64,000 bases of DNA. Source: Patella vulgata. Lineage: Eukaryota; Mollusca; Gastropoda; Patellidae. The notes beneath the pieces are model-generated. The model worked only from the letters and a program-made list of their open reading frames with translations. It ran no database searches and was not told the DNA's origin. This document shows, one piece after another, positions 24,645 through 34,660 of the stretch. Both the position numbers and the translations under genes were made by a program. Within the stretch, counting starts at the first letter, position 1, and every line of letters begins with the position of its first letter. The DNA lies in NCBI RefSeq assembly GCF_932274485.2, contig NC_065881.2, positions 10,016,613-10,080,612 of the forward strand. The letters run 5' to 3'.

Positions 24645-27600
24645 GGGGGGTCTTTAGCAGTGGGAGGAAATCGTAGGACCCGGAGAAAACCCACGAGGTT
24701 GGACAGGCGATCTACTCCTTGTCACGTACAACCGAGGAATCGAAAACCACGTCAGTTGACTCAATTATAAACCTTATGATACAGCGCGCACGCCCCGTTA
24801 ACCATTCGGCCAACCAACCCCATGAAAATAGAAGTAGCCAAGGCTTTTTGTCGTATATCTGTATCCTAAACCTTTATAACTCTGTGGAGACATACAAATG
24901 ATAAACACGTCTTCCATTCCTTTAAATCAAATAAATCAAATAATTGTTCATTTTATCTTCTTGTTGGTAGAGTATCAATATCCCACGTTATTGATCATCT
25001 TTTTAGAAAATATATTTCTGATAGAAAAAAAAGTCCATAATCACACAAATGTCTGAAGACGTCAGTAGATTTGTCGCCATCTTTGAATCTCTTTAGTTCG
25101 AATTATTGTCAAAATACGAGAATGAGAGACGTAAGCAATATTTAACAGTTAGTTAAAAACAAGGCTGTTACGTTAACACGACATTAACGACGAGTATCAG
25201 ACGACAAATCAGCCAACTTACATAATCCAGAAGGTGTTTTTTGGCGCCAAACGGTCCTCCAATATGGCGTTTGATGGTAATAAGGCGCAGATTTGACGAA
25301 CGAGAAGTTGAAAATGAGATTTAACTAAATACAAGGGTGTAATATTAAAATGATTTGTCAAACGGTTTATTATTACAACCGATAATTTTCAGTTTCTGAT
25401 TCATGTCGGTTTTTATCTTGTCTCTGCCATTTTTAAATTTCTGGTCTCAATAAAGGCATCGTACGTGTCTGTCGTTTTATTACGCTCTGACAATTTAACT
25501 CAGTTAAATTTCCGTCACATCATTAAAGGGAGATAGAGAGAGAAATGGGGTTTAACGTCCACTCGACACAAACTAGGTCATTTCGGGACTAACATATGGT
25601 TCAAATTTATTTCCATAATTCGCTTGCGCGTAGGGGTCTTTAGCAGCGGGAGGAAACCGGAGGACCCGGAGAAATCCCACGAAGTTGGATCACATCATTA
25701 AAGAGGGATAGAGAAGCGGGGTTTAACATCAACTCGAATCGATACAGACTAGGTCATTTCGGGACTGACGCATGGTTCAAAGCCGGGTTTTCTCTTGCCT
25801 CTACCATTTTTTTAATTCTTCGTCTCAATAAAGGCATCGCATGCGTCTACCGTATTGTTACACTCGGATAATATAACCAAGTTATACTTCCGCCGCATTA
25901 ATATATAGAGAAAAATGGGGTTTAGCATCCATTCGACACCATCTAGGTCATGTCGGCACTAATATTTAGGTTAATTTTACTTCAATAATTCACTGACGCG
26001 TAGGAGTCTTTAGCTGTGATAGGAAACCAGAACATCCAGATAAAACCCAGGAGGTTAGACAGGCACCCCTTCTTCGAGATGATCTAAATGGCGATCAGAG
26101 GTTTTAAAGGGCCTGTTAAAGAAAATGAATACTTTGCCGGATATGAATAAATTTTTAAGTTAGTGATCTGAGGAGCCTCTTTCTAGTGTGGGGTCCAATT
26201 TGGGGAAATTAGCCAAATGTGCCAAAACCGGCCTCGGGTTTTATAAATACGATTTGCGCCATCTATAAACAATTTTGTACTAAATCATCCATTCGGGTGG
26301 TCTATCTTGACTTCATAATTCTGTAAACCGTAAGACCGGATTTTGTTTTGTCTTCTGGGGGTGTCAACTGCTTGTTTAACCGATTGAATTCTCGAGACGT
26401 TTGGCGAGATTGCGTGATTTGCTCGCGTGGAAATTGCTCAAGCCACGTTTCAATTACAAAAGAGTCAGTGATAATTGGCTCTTATTACAAAAGACAGATT
26501 AAAAACCTTTCATTCAACGAGTTAGTTTTTCGCTCAACTAGAATCACGTGTTTGGCGCGATCTTAAGACTCGGGGGTTGACAAAATGGTAGATCTGTGAC
26601 GAAAGCGGTGATTAGTTAGTCTCCATCATTCAGACCTCCGTTCGTTGAAGACTAGGAGGTTCTGGGTGTCCGAGGCTAGTGATTAGTATGTCCTCTTTCG
26701 GTTTAACTTCATTATCGTTATCTGATTTGTAAATTGGATGGCGGGAATAATACATGAGACGCCGCCCAAATCCTATTAACAAGTGTCACGGGGACAGAGA
26801 GATAACTATTGTTTTAAATACCGACTACAGATTACATATTGTATTGCACATATTTTATACAATACTTACATTAAATCATCGTATTCCCTAGACTAAACAA
26901 TCTTTAAGACAATTGTCTCTTATTATTAAACATGGTGCTTTTTAATCGTTGAGGTGCTTCTGAAACACAGTGAATGATATTAATCTTACAGCGGCATTCA
27001 GAAACTGGAAAAAGTAATAAACTATTACACGCACGTCTCTCAACGTTAAAGATATACTCTTCGAAATGTGACCAAAAGAAATTAGTTAATGTCCTTCCAT
27101 AAGCAAGTTGGGGGGTTGGATGGCCGAATGGTTAGCACGTGCGCGTTGTATCATACGGTCTGTCATTCAGAAGCTGGACACAATAATAAACTATTACACG
27201 TACTTCTCTCGACGTTAAAGATATACTCTTCGAAATGTGACCAAAAGAAATCAGTTATTGTCTTACAATAAGCAAGTCTTCTAGGTTAAACCTGCACTAT
27301 GCAAGAGCTAAATCTGCCTATTGCAGGTATTTCTATAGGCCTGGAATGTTATCTAAATTATTAATTAGACATTAATTAACTTATCCAGACCATAATCAAC
27401 TCTCGATGTCATCGTTAGCCTGCAATATTTAGTGGATATGGATACATTTTGTGGTGGATAATTTAACGTAAAAATAGATAAACGGGACTTTGTTTATTAT
27501 CGTTACAACGTTAGAAATGCCGATCGATGCTATAGCCTAAATTTGAATCGCTAATATCTCGGTTCAGAGTAAAGCAATTTTAAGCATATTTTTTTTTATT

Positions 27601-28520
27601 ATCTATTTTTAACTATTGTAGCGAGAACTGTCAGTTCTTTATCTAAATCTTATTTCCCTGCGTGGTTTCCTTTTGTCAGTGATGCAGGACGGAGGGCCTG
27701 ACAAGGACAGCTGTCTAATCGTTCGGATGGTACGAAAAACCGATGTCCCGTGTACATATTAGCGTGCACGTAAAAGATCCCTTGGCAGTTGGAATTCGAT
27801 ATAAGAGTAGGCCGTAGTGCTGCTGCCCGGGCAAAATTTTCCTCATAGCACACTGTATGGCGTATGCCCGTCTTCATTAGCCCAGTTTAGGAGCAGAACA
27901 GTAGGACGTTAAACCCCATTTCATTTCATTTCATTTTATCTAAATCTTACCTAATACCCATTTAATGAAAGATATGTCGAGATTCTGTTATCAGGGAAGT
28001 TTTGAATATAGTAGGTAGTGTATTTTATTTGTATTTTTGAAAATAATATATATTTGGGGTTTTTTTCAACCAGGACTGATGGGCCTTCGGACCACGTCCA
28101 ACAGTCCGAGGCCCAGTCCTCCCCATGAACCTTCCTTAACCACAACCTTACCTCTAAATATTTTCCCTTATATTTTCAGATGACGTAGATAATCATGAAG
28201 TGATGCCGAATCCTGCTTGGTCTGTGTGGCGTCCAGTCTGTTCCTCTGTGAATTCATCTGTAGCTAGCAGAAACTTTTACACCTTATATGGTGGTTTGTT
28301 AGGTCTCAGTAATACTGGATTACCGTTTCCTGCTATAGGTTTTCAACCCTTACCTTTACCCAATGGACTTAGAGAACTATCGTCACCAAATTCGTCAGTT
28401 ACGTCATCCGAATCTGTGCGTCACGTGTATTCCGGACTTTACCGATATCATCCGTATATGTTACACGAACGATTAAAAGGTGTTTCGTCGGAATCAAGTA
28501 GTGATTCGTGTAGGCAATAA
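19487..28520 (+). CDS. Tbx20: Tbx20 T-box transcription factor, 3' part of gene (five exons)
   Basis: Five exons joined by GT-AG introns: 19487-19760, 20537-20704, 21478-21554, 23679-23839 and 28180-28520. Together they encode the T-box from [11 protein letters not shown] to the end of the domain and a short C-terminal region. The Tbx20 type is shown by [20 protein letters not shown], the HPDSPFTG stretch, [30 protein letters not shown] and [16 protein letters not shown], all very close to vertebrate Tbx20. Tbx20 binds T-site DNA in the nucleus and acts in heart, nerve and related mesoderm programmes in other animals. The N-terminal coding exons, including the start of the T-box, are not visible in the 19.4 kb upstream, so that intron is probably very long. 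The introns carry several SINEs, a MITE and minisatellites. Confidence 0.95.
20035..20335. repeat. Minisatellite in Tbx20 intron, about 22-bp unit
   Basis: About 13 units of CTCTGATGTAGCTCTGTGTAAAT with small variants. It yields a repetitive open frame on the minus strand that is an artefact of the repeat. Confidence 0.9.
20537..20704 (+). CDS. Tbx20: Tbx20 exon (T-box, second in window)
   Basis: Acceptor TTTTCCAG, 56 codons in phase 0, donor GTAAAT. Encodes [19 protein letters not shown], then [15 protein letters not shown] and AVTAYQNQL, which includes DNA-contacting T-box strands. Confidence 0.95.
21073..21414 (+). repeat. SINE-A 3' fragment plus short tandem repeat in Tbx20 intron
   Basis: 21073-21184 is a SINE-A 3' end (GCGAATTATTGAAATAAAAT to a CT-rich tail). 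21186-21414 holds three partial units with AAATATGC(A/G)TTATTGCAGTTCT and TTGGTTAATTGAAT(A/G)TGG. Confidence 0.75.
21478..21554 (+). CDS. Tbx20: Tbx20 exon (T-box, third in window)
   Basis: Acceptor TTTTTTAG, donor GTAATT. Encodes [20 protein letters not shown] and LTDFD, the T-box C-terminal helix region. Ends with two bases (AG) of a split codon. Confidence 0.94.
21698..21971 (-). mobile_element. SINE-A in Tbx20 intron
   Basis: Full-length family A in reverse, with near-identical 12-bp flanks (AACTATTTATGG at 21686-21697 and AACTATTGATGG at 21972-21983). Confidence 0.88.
21985..23329. other. Tbx20 intron, mostly unassigned
   Basis: AT-rich sequence with one repeat-like patch near 22540-22640 (GACTAGAGAAGCCTAGTTGA with AACGTCGC after it). 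That patch resembles the short stem-and-GAAAC motif of Penelope-like elements; assignment is weak. Confidence 0.35.
23330..23560. repeat. Dispersed repeat family J, copy 1
   Basis: Shares GAAGAGGGTACCTCTTCGAA, TTGGTCTAA and the block CACTTCCGTATCGGATCC-like to GATTCTACACAAGTTTTG with 52760-52990. No coding frame recognised. Class unknown. Confidence 0.65.
23679..23839 (+). CDS. Tbx20: Tbx20 exon (end of T-box), with tandem NAGNAG acceptor
   Basis: The acceptor region reads TTTTCAGCAG, so splicing can start at 23679 or 23682 and add or drop one Ser. In frame it gives [14 protein letters not shown], then [17 protein letters not shown], which matches the ESL-Q-HSYARSP region just after the T-box in Tbx20, then KHREYLLAK. 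Donor GTTCGT. Leaves with one base of a Gly/Asp codon. Confidence 0.92.
23878..24311 (-). repeat. MITE family D in Tbx20 intron
   Basis: Ends TTAAAGATGCATTATGTAAG and ACATAATGCATCTTCAA. The interior has the family block TAGAGAGTTGATTATTGGC. It begins 38 bp after the exon donor. Confidence 0.78.
24320..24480. repeat. Short tandem duplication, about 75 bp
   Basis: Two units of (T)TTCA(T/A)TTTAGTCTATCGAATT followed by TTTTTGAAAATATTG. A related piece lies at 23846-23880 just before the MITE. Confidence 0.6.
24603..24822 (-). mobile_element. SINE-A in Tbx20 intron, 3' body deleted
   Basis: A 38-bp (GA)n run joins straight to GTCTTTAGCAGTGGGAGGAA, so the tail core and A-rich part are missing. 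The tRNA-like head is intact at the right (AACCATTCGGCCAACC). Confidence 0.85.
25408..26070. repeat. Duplicated segment carrying three partial SINE-A copies (minus)
   Basis: The unique block GTCTCAATAAAGGCATCG and its surroundings occur near 25445 and 25824. Each is followed by a reversed SINE-A (25530-25690 and 25905-26070). A third SINE-A piece lies at 25698-25785. Repeated CACATCATTAAAG flanks mark another small duplication. Confidence 0.75.
26071..26995. other. Tbx20 intron, no recognised content
   Basis: Complex sequence. A short block near 26645 (GACTAGGAGGTTCTGGGTG) is the inverted partner of 19335-19360. No exon recognised. Confidence 0.4.
26996..27281. repeat. Tandem duplication separated by a SINE-A head
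   Basis: The segments at 26996-27108 and 27166-27280 are about 90% alike (AATAAACTATTACACG, ATATACTCTTCGAAATGTGA). Between them lie 60 bp of SINE-A head (TGGATGGCCGAATGGTTAGC). Confidence 0.8.
27285..27960 (+). repeat. MITE family D interrupted by SINE-B
   Basis: The MITE left end (CTATGCAAGAGCTAAATCTG) and body run to TTATCTAAATCTTA. The SINE follows, then the target sequence repeats and the MITE remnant ends. Confidence 0.82.
27653..27934 (+). mobile_element. SINE-B inside MITE D, with 15-bp target-site duplication
   Basis: The 5'-truncated body begins TTCCCTGCGTGGTTTCC and ends with (ATTTC)n. The repeat TTTATCTAAATCTTA flanks it (27638-27652, 27935-27949). It is younger than the MITE it sits in. 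Within the last Tbx20 intron. Confidence 0.92.
28180..28520 (+). CDS. Tbx20: Tbx20 last coding exon
   Basis: Acceptor TATTTTCAG. Continues the split codon as [14 protein letters not shown] and runs 113 codons to TAA at 28518. The C-terminal region is Ser/Pro/Leu-rich, ending near [13 protein letters not shown], which resembles the RYHHY-like end of vertebrate Tbx20. The link to exon four rests on phase and collinearity. Confidence 0.9.
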
Positions 28521-28548
28521 AGTGATGTTGTAATTCTGTTTCAGTATT

Positions 28549-28576
28549 AATAAATCTGTGAATAAATTATAATAAA
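28549..28576 (+). terminator. Tbx20 poly(A) signals
   Basis: AATAAA occurs at 28549, 28561 and 28571, 29-56 bases after the stop codon. A short 3' UTR is likely, though later sites cannot be excluded. Confidence 0.6.
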
Positions 28577-29078
28577 TTATGTATAGGACTGATATTTATT
28601 GGACGTAAAGTTATACGTGCTGTAGAAAATGTATTCATCATGTGTATCACGTGATAAAAACTCAGAAAATAAATAGATAAAAACATTGTAGATATTATTT
28701 TATACATCCTTTAAAATATTTTGGTGGTCTTTTGTCGTCACTCTAGTAGTTCGGTTTCCTTTCCATGAATTTCTTTTTCACGCAGTACAGTCCTGGGTTT
28801 GTTAATATATTTGGATATTTTTCACGAAAGATGTTTTGTGCTTATGTGCCCTCTACAGGGATGTAACTAATAAAGACAATGTTATTTCCCTTGTGACCGG
28901 AAACCTTATGAACACTCTTGTCTTTCGAGGGTTGGTCTGCTGAAATCATGTCAGTCCTAACAGAAGCATAAGCTCCCCGGTAAAGCAGTGCACTTGGGCC
29001 CCTACCTACCTACACAGTCACTTACAGGAATAAAAATGTAAATGATCAATACAATTAAACATATATTTTTATTATAAT
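28577..29078. other. Gene-free stretch downstream of Tbx20
   Basis: No exon or repeat recognised; it may include more 3' UTR. Confidence 0.4.
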
Positions 29079-29256
29079 GGTGGAGTTTTCCAACGTTCTT
29101 CCCCTTGTCAGTGGTGCAGTACAGAGGGACTGACAAGGACAGCTGTCTAGTCGTTCGGATGGGATGAAAAACCCAGGTCCCGTGTATACATTGGCGGGCA
29201 CGTAAAATATCCCTTGGCAGTTGGAATTCGATATAAGAGTAGGTCATAGGCGTATG
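29079..29256 (+). mobile_element. SINE-B, both ends truncated
   Basis: Body from CTTGTCAGTGGTGCAG to GATATAAGAGTAGG. Lacks both head and tail. Confidence 0.8.
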
Positions 29257-29257
29257 T

Positions 29258-30722
29258 TTCATAGTATGACAATCTATGTTAAGAAAATGTTATATATGGA
29301 CTTGTAATATATTTTAGGCAAAAACACAAAATAAGCTTCAAAAGAATAACAAACATAATATAAAGATACATAATATGATATAAATATTTGACAATGGCAC
29401 CCTAGCTGTCTTCAACCTCATAGTAGGGGATATTCAGAAACAATACCAAACTGCGGAAATGCACTGCTGCTTTTATTAGAGGTAACCAGTGTATGTTAAT
29501 AACAGGCCAATTGCCTACACATGAACATAAACAGTTCATATGGGCGGCTTATCTGACGGCCCATTTCACTCGCAAAGAGATACACCGTCAAAAGTGAAAA
29601 TGGACGTTTTTGATTTTTGTCTTAATAATGAGTAATTGCTCCACCAATCCTCAGACATTCAGCAATTCGCAGTGGCATCGTCCAATCACGATTTGGGGCA
29701 ATCTGATCCACTCCTCTTGCAGTGCCACGGCCAATTCTTGCTGTTTTGTCGGTTGACGTTGACGTCGACGAACACGTCTCCCGATCAAATTAAACGTAAC
29801 ACTCTAAAGCAAAGATACGCTTAACAGTAAATCTTATGCAAGAACCGATAGGAAAGCAAACATGGATAGATAAACCAGCACGCGGCAGTTTTCACCAAAC
29901 CTTCCTTGAAGTGTCAAATTTGACAATGAATCCCTCCCTCCCACGTGTATGGCGCTATTGCGTGTCGCATGTGCAGTTCAGTGGTTCTGTTGGGGCGATA
30001 AGTTCTTCATCTGTGAACATACTCTCAAAGTATGTCAAGTGTCCATGACTGTTTATCATATCGCAACCTGCATAGGTAGTTGCATTTCAATATCCCCTAC
30101 TTATTTTGAAGAATATATTTGAGACAGTAATATATTTTAGGCAAAAACAAAAAAACTTCAGATGTATAACAAACATAATATAAAGATACATTATATGATG
30201 TACATATTTGACAATGAAACCTATAGCTATCTTGAACCTCGTAGTTCTTGATTAATGTTTGCACGCCTGAGGGGCGTATATTTCGTTGCCTGGCAAGCTA
30301 TGTTAAGAATATATATTTGAGTCTGTAATATATTTTCGGCAAAAACAAAAACAAAGCTTCAGACGAATAACAAACATAATAATAAGATACATAATACGAT
30401 GTACATATTTGACAATGGCACCATAGCTATTGTCAACCTGATATTTCCTGATTAATGTTTGCGCGAACGAGGGGAATATGTTTTGTTGCCTGGCAACCTA
30501 CGTTAAGAAAATGTAATATTTGAGACTGTAATATATTTTATATAAAACAGAAACCTATTTTAAGAAAATGTAATATTCGAGCCTGTAATATATTTTAGGT
30601 AAAAACAAAAAAATAAGCTTTCGACGAATAACAAACATAATAGCTAGATACATAATACAATGTACATATTTGACATTGGCACCTTAGCTATCTTCAGCCT
30701 CATAGTTCCTGGTTATCTCTTT
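29258..30722. repeat. Satellite-like array, about 195-bp unit, four units, interrupted
   Basis: Units share TATGTTAAGAA, GTAATATATTTTAGGCAAAA, AACAAACATAATA and TTGACAATGGCACC. They start near 29258, 30111, 30307 and 30506, and the last has a partial internal repeat. The first unit is split by the Tc1 remnant at 29421-30113. Confidence 0.85.
29421..30113 (-). mobile_element. Tc1-type transposon remnant, internally deleted
   Basis: The ends keep the family's inverted repeat core (TAGTAGGGGATATT at left, AATATCCCCTACTTATTTTG at right), like the intact copy at 58.65 kb. The minus strand at about 29670-29790 still encodes a transposase C-terminal piece (RRRQRQPTKQQELAVALQEE), matching RQRQQRPANVQELAAALQQE of the younger copy. 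The catalytic core is gone. Confidence 0.85.
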
Positions 30723-31178
30723 CACTGACGCATTCTTTCCTGTTTTATGTTAAACCCCACTATCATCAGTTAACAATAAAATGCCACTTTATAACGGCTT
30801 TGAAGTAGCGTTTTACACGTACATTTACCCGCAGGATGACTCTTGGTTACAATCAAGCGCGATAAATAGCCAACGATACCTTCATCTTCAGCCTCTCTGG
30901 TTTCAACTATCCAAACCGTCTTATCGTTAGCCTGCTTAGAAGTGGCCCTTAACACGATAGAGACGAAAAATTCACAGAGCCGCAGGTCCTCTAATATGAT
31001 ATTTGGCAGACTTCGGGCTCAGAAAGCAACTTTCTTCTGTGTCCAATTATTGAGTGGTTTATCATGTGGGTGTATTGATGTTTAGTGAAGTGGATAGAAA
31101 TGGTTGAGAATTTACAAAGAACCATAAGGCGACCTTGCTCTCAGCATGATACCGATTCCTGTATCACTCAAATAAAAG

Positions 31179-31739
31179 AGAAAGAGAGAGAGAGAGAAAT
31201 TGGGTTTAACGTCCACTCGACACAGACTAGGTCATTTCGGGACAAACATATGGTTCAATTTTATTTCAATAATTCGCTTGCGCGTAGGGGTCTTTAGCCA
31301 TGGGAGGAAACCGGAGGACGCGGAGAAAACCCACGAGGTGGAAACCCGAAAAAAAACCAAGCAAGGAGTGAAATCTAAAAAACAAGACCAAGCAAATGAC
31401 TTACATGACCCGTCTTATCTAGAACATTATTAGTCAATTTCAACTTTTCAAAGGACACAGTCTGTTTCTGAAGTTGGTCACCAGTGAACGGAGAATCTGG
31501 GTGAAGGTGGAACCGTGCCGGAAGTGCTGGATCGGCCTTTCCGGCGACTAACCACGATGAACGATGATAGGCGTAGCGATATCTTTTGTTATCTATCGGA
31601 GAAAACCCACGAGGCTGGACAGGCAACCCTACTCCTTGTCACGTACAACCAGGGATTCGAAACCACGTCAGTTGACTCAATGACAGGCCTTATGATACAG
31701 CGCGCACGTCATGCTGACCATTCGGCGACCCACCCCCCC
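31179..31739 (-). mobile_element. SINE-A, full length, split by a T-box exon fragment
   Basis: Tail part 31179-31338, head part 31597-31739. Flanked by the 12-bp repeat ACTCAAATAAAA (31167-31178, 31740-31751). The 258-bp insert between the two parts is not SINE sequence. Confidence 0.92.
31339..31596 (-). pseudogene. Displaced fragment of a second Tbx20-like exon inside a SINE
   Basis: On the minus strand it encodes [20 protein letters not shown] through [15 protein letters not shown] to LDKTGH. A splice donor GTAAGT and about 65 bp of intron-like sequence follow. It equals the last 63 codons of the exon at 19487-19760, but the exon's first third is absent and SINE sequence abuts it. Of 24 differing codons about 19 are silent, and there is no stop. 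The insert is flanked by perfect 18-bp repeats of SINE sequence (31321-31338, 31597-31614). The donor intron differs from the local Tbx20 intron, so the source is probably a paralog elsewhere. Not a functional gene by itself. Confidence 0.9.
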
Positions 31740-31792
31740 ACTCAAATAAAATCGGTTTCACTTGGCAAACCTTGTTTTGTTTTATGACTAAG

Positions 31793-32049
31793 AGGGGTTG
31801 GATGGCCGAATGGTTATCATAACATTATAAGGTCTGTGATTGAGTCAACTGGCGTGGTTTCGGTTCCCCGGTTGTACGTAACAAGGAGTAGGGTCGCATG
31901 TCCAACCTCGTGGGTTTCTCTGGGTCCTCCGATTTCCTCCCACTGCTAAAGACCCCTACGCGCAAGCGAATTATGGAAATAAAATTGAACCATATGTTAG
32001 TCCCGAAATGACCTAGTTTGTGTTGAGTGGACGTTAAACCCTTTTTCGC
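31793..32049 (+). mobile_element. SINE-A, near full length, small head deletion
   Basis: Head TTGGATGGCCGAATGG, then a gap in the anticodon-side region. Middle intact. Tail GGACGTTAAACCC without a CT run. Confidence 0.88.
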
Positions 32050-32089
32050 TCGGTGCACTCCAAACCAGCTTGTATTATTAAGTATAGCC

Positions 32090-32338
32090 AGTGTTGCAGG
32101 ACGAAGGATCTGGCAAGGGACAACGTATAGTCGTTAGGATGGTACAAAAAAACGAGGTCCCGTGCACACATTGGGGTACACGTTAAAGAATCCTTGGCAG
32201 TTCGATGTAAGAGTAGACTGCAGCGCCGTTGTCCGGGAAAACTTTCCCTTTTAGCACATTGTATGGCGTATGCCCATCTTCATTATCCCGGTCGGAGCAG
32301 AACAATATGAAGTTAAACCCCATTGCATTCCATTTAAC
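32090..32338 (+). mobile_element. SINE-B, head missing
   Basis: Body from GTGTTGCAGGACGAAGG to GTTAAACCCCATTGC. A diverged subtype with GGGACAACGTATAGTCGTT, shared with 61.25 kb. Confidence 0.78.
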
Positions 32339-32380
32339 ACCTTAAGAGAAAATGGGTCCGGTTGGCGCTTAGTTAAATTA

Positions 32381-32720
32381 TATTGGTCTCAAATGTTATA
32401 TCAATTAATAATTAGACATTTATTGACATGACAAGCCCATAATCAACTCTCTAGACCATCAGATGGTCGCGATTTTTAATGGATTGAAAAGATCGCTATT
32501 CAATAATTTAATTTAAAATGCATAATCAAGATTTTGTTTATTATCATAACAATGGTAGCAATGAAAATGGAGACTACGCTATACTCTTATCAAAACTTCC
32601 AACATTTATACTTCGCTTAGAATAAAGTAATTTGACTAAAGTTTTTAATATATTCATTTTTCATCCTCTTATCTTTTTTTTTTTTTTTTTTTCTTAAACT
32701 TACATAATGCATCTTTAAAT
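32381..32720 (+). repeat. MITE family D, left end lost
   Basis: TCAAATGTTATATCAATTA, then AATTAGACATTTATTGACAT and TAATCAACTCTCTAGA, ending ACATAATGCATCTTTAA. Includes a T-run at 32673-32692. Confidence 0.75.
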
Positions 32721-33435
32721 AAGCAATACATGGGTGAATGTTGGGAATAAATGTGTTCCGGGTGACGGGTCGAAGAGTTATTTTTAGCATAAAGGAAATA
32801 ATCAAACCACATATTTGGGTTTACAAGATTTCTTTACCCGGTAAGGGAAGTAGCAGTTTCTTAATTTGATTGAAACAATATTTTATTTGGAGAACGATGT
32901 GAGTATATACAATACTGATATAATAGATTTGAAAACAAGCCGAAGCCTATATACATGCGTGTCCATGTAACTCATACATTTCAATACATTTAGTAACAGG
33001 GCTCACGTTGTCGGTCGCCAAAGTCGCAATTTGCAATAAAAATATGAAAGTGGCCACAAAAAATTGATTTTGGCGATAATTTTGGCGATAATGTTTCGGG
33101 GTACTGGCGATTCCTGTTTAAAACTGGCGGAAAATATTTTAAAATTCTCATCGTGTATATCCTAGATTGGCCATTACATCGAGTGTCAATCACAATCATG
33201 TCGTGACATACTATAAATTAATTGATTGGTTGATAATTAGTAATATGTACAAAGTTCAAAAGTATAGCTTTATATAGACAAATAAATAAATAAATTAGAG
33301 GGGAATCAAGCATATAGAAAAAAGCACATTAAAATTAAACAAGGAGATTGGCACTTCTAAAAATGTGTTCAATAAAATATTGGGGCGATCGCTTGTCTTG
33401 CTCAACATTGGGAATGCCCGCACCTCTCCAGACCG

Positions 33436-33750
33436 GGGGCCTGTTTCACGAAATCTTAACTAAAGATAAAATCCAAATTTTAGTAGCTACTTCAATATTG
33501 ATTGGCTAAGCAATAAAATCTATCTAATATTAGCCAATCAAATTACTAAAATTTGGATTTTTATCTTAGTTAAAATTTCGTGAAACAGGCGCCTGGGCCC
33601 TGTTTCTCGAAATTTTAACTAAAGATAAAATCCAATTTTAATAGATACTTCAATTTTGATTGGCTAAGCACTAAAATCAATCTAATATTATCCAAACAAA
33701 TTACTAAAATTTGGATTTTATCTTAGTTAAAATTTCTTGAAACAGACCCC
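33436..33750. repeat. Two MITE family F foldbacks in tandem
   Basis: 33436-33593 and 33596-33750 are each near-perfect palindromes: GCCTGTTTCACGAAATCTTA arms with TTGATTGGCTAAGC in the loop side. They abut with about 2 bp between them. Confidence 0.85.
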
Positions 33751-33858
33751 TGGACCTGGCTATACGCTCCTACGAGTTGTCCAAACCTGGGGATTTGTTT
33801 TCTTCGAACAAATGCATTCACCAACCGAAAAAAATAATTTAAACAATCCCCAACAATC

Positions 33859-34214
33859 AATCTGATTATATTTCGTTTCGTTTTTTTATACTTTCGATGG
33901 TGTACTATGCATGAAGGTCGGACGAGTTGTTTTGGGGGTTCGCGTCAGAGGTCATACAAACGGCTTTTTACCCTGTGACATCAGATATGTGATTAACCCA
34001 TCAACAGTGATGTTCCTAGTGGATTACCCACAGTTCCGTGCAGCCCACGCCAAAAGCACGCCGTAACAGACCGTTCCATTGGTTAATCCCTCACATCATC
34101 AAGAACATGTCAATGATAACAACTCTTCCAGATCCTGGTGTAGTAAAGACAATTAAAATGAAATTTTGAACTATAAGAAACGAAACGAAATAGGATCTGT
34201 GTTTTAATCAGATT
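33859..34214. repeat. MITE family G, copy 1
   Basis: The outer ends AATCTGATTATATTTCGTTT and GAAACGAAACGAAATAGG... to TTTTAATCAGATT are inverted. Interior GGATTACCCACAGTTCCGTG and TAACAGACCGTTCCATTGG are shared with 51.85 and 55.80 kb. Confidence 0.8.
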
Positions 34215-34329
34215 GACCCAACAATATGAGTGATGGATTCAATCATGATAACAACCAACAAATGAAATTATATATTTAAAACCCCATTCAGCAATGGCGG
34301 GAACATATCTTTGTATGACAATACAGATA

Positions 34330-34628
34330 AATGAAATGGGATTTAACTTTCTGCTCCAACTGGACTAATGAAGACGCGCATACCCCAAACAGTGTGCTAC
34401 GAGGGGAATTTTTCTCGGACTAATGCAGACGCGCATAAGCCAAACAGTGTCCTATGAGGGGATTTTTGCCCGGACAGCGGCCCTCCTACTCTCATTACGA
34501 ATTCGTACTGTCGAGTGTTATTTTACGTGCGCACCAATGTGTTTTCGTCCTATCCGGAAGACTAGACACTGTGCTGGCTAGGTCCTTTATCTTGCACGAC
34601 TGACAAGAGGAAACCACGCCGGAAAATC
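34330..34628 (-). mobile_element. SINE-B, head missing, internal repeat
   Basis: The reversed tail ATGAAATGGGATTTAAC starts it. The CTAATG(A/C)AGACGCGCATA block occurs twice. Stops at ACGCCGGAAAATC. Confidence 0.8.
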
Positions 34629-34660
34629 ACGAGTAACTCCAATACAAATAGTTCTAGTAA

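Noticed and set aside
31375-31626. A second Tbx20 gene on the minus strand
   Set aside because: Only two thirds of one exon is present, joined directly to SINE sequence on both sides and flanked by an 18-bp duplication of that SINE. No other exon is nearby.
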